Assembly (NCBI GenBank): GCA_029881615.1
Contig: JAOUMF010000115.1
Location: 1-6,833 of the forward strand
DNA: 6,833 nt
DNA from: Alphaproteobacteria bacterium
GTDB lineage: Bacteria > Pseudomonadota > Alphaproteobacteria > UBA8366 > JADFVY01
Direction: 5' to 3'
How positions within the stretch are numbered: the first letter of the stretch is position 1; each line of letters begins with the position of its first letter. Shown here one piece after another: positions 6,278-6,833 of the stretch. The translations under genes were made by a program, and so were the position numbers. The notes below the pieces were generated by a model. That model had not been told where the DNA came from. It ran no database searches and saw only the letters and a list, made by a program, of their open reading frames with translations.

Positions 6278-6833
6278 CTATACCGTTCGCCGGGCATCGG
6301 TGCGTTCGAAAACGCCCTTGCTTATGTGCATGTGGGTCAGGGTGCGTTCGTCATGCTGCATGCGCCAGGACAGCATCTTCTGGGCGTAACGCAGCACCAG
6401 CGGTGCATAATCCGGGTCTTCCGCCCTGTTCACCAACTGGTCCGGGTCGTGTTCCAGATCGAAAAACAGCGGCGGTTGGGCAGCGAAATGGACGTATTTG
6501 TATTTTTTGTCGCGGATCACCGACAGATGGCATTCGTCACTGACCAACCCCATCGCCTGTTCGCCCGTCTGGTTGATCAGGTCGCGGAAATCATATTCCC
6601 AGTGAACGGCATCGCGCCATCCGGCCGGGGTCTCGCCGGCCAGCCAGGGCGCAAGCGAATGGCCATCGCACTGGCGTGGCGTCGGTTGCCCGATCCAGCT
6701 CAGGATCGTCGGCATCACGTCGATGGTCTCGGTGAATGCCTCCACCTTGCGGCCGTGGCCGTTGGTCTGGCGCGGGTCACGCAGGATCAGGGGGATGTGG
6801 AAGGACTCGTCGAAATAGTTTTCCTTGCCCAGC
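6278..6833 (-). CDS. Alkaline-phosphatase-superfamily hydrolase (phosphonate monoester hydrolase/phosphodiesterase-like sulfatase family), C-terminal part
   Basis: Only the last 184 residues are in the window; the reading frame stays open to the right edge, so the GTG at 6745 is internal. The visible part opens LGKENYFDESFHIPLILRDPR. Its Gly-Lys pair corresponds to the conserved active-site lysine found just after the DHG metal-binding motif of sulfatases and phosphonate monoester hydrolases (PMH). Next come TETIDVMPTIL, the usual start of the C-terminal subdomain, and PRQCDGHSLAPWL. HWEYDFRDL resembles PMH/phosphodiesterase members more than arylsulfatases. The end FFDLEHDPDQLVN is the standard sulfatase-family close. 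The nucleophile motif (CxPxR, with Cys converted to formylglycine) would lie outside the window, so activity cannot be judged. Family members cleave phosphonate monoesters, phosphodiesters or sulfate esters. The adjacent phosphodiesterase and the phn transporter favour a phosphorus substrate. Confidence 0.85.
   Translation of the reverse strand, partial: LGKENYFDESFHIPLILRDPRQTNGHGRKVEAFTETIDVMPTILSWIGQPTPRQCDGHSLAPWLAGETPAGWRDAVHWEYDFRDLINQTGEQAMGLVSDECHLSVIRDKKYKYVHFAAQPPLFFDLEHDPDQLVNRAEDPDYAPLVLRYAQKMLSWRMQHDERTLTHMHISKGVFERTDARRTV

Overview
The window is about 60% GC with strongly GC-biased third codon positions. Its transporter operon has two PhnE-type permeases, and the best promoter (TTGCGC / TAGGCT) looks alphaproteobacterial. 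Together these suggest an alphaproteobacterium, perhaps of the Rhodospirillales or a marine relative. That placement is inference; no rRNA or other marker is present.

Layout. (1) 1-1435, + strand: most of a CoA-acylating methylmalonate-semialdehyde dehydrogenase (mmsA), lacking its first codons at the window edge and closed by a strong intrinsic terminator at 1456-1485. (2) 1486-1619: a regulatory gap with a plausible promoter and a two-part inverted repeat around it. (3) 1620-5141, + strand: a compact four-gene ABC importer operon, phnD-phnC-phnE1-phnE2, with junctions of 6 nt, 4 nt and a 1-nt TAATG overlap, ending at a symmetric terminator (5166-5195). (4) 5196-5515: no long gene, but a likely 41-codon small ORF on the - strand (5221-5346) with a Shine-Dalgarno sequence, a candidate promoter and the shared terminator just beyond its stop. 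(5) 5516-6833, - strand: a glycerophosphodiester phosphodiesterase, preceded 12 nt upstream by the C-terminal part of an alkaline-phosphatase-superfamily hydrolase that resembles phosphonate monoester hydrolases/phosphodiesterases and runs off the window.

Working together. The importer would bring a phosphonate, phosphite or small phosphoester anion across the inner membrane. The two convergent hydrolases would release phosphate, phosphonate or alcohol from diesters. No C-P lyase, phosphonatase or phosphite dehydrogenase gene is visible, so the locus reads as an organophosphorus scavenging module whose true ligand is open. mmsA (valine, propanoate or inositol breakdown) is separated by its terminator and appears unrelated.

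The less ordinary items are the small ORF between the convergent units, the nested dyad at the phnD promoter, and a cysteine- and aspartate-rich N-terminal extension on the binding protein. I saw no mobile element, CRISPR array, tRNA or rRNA.
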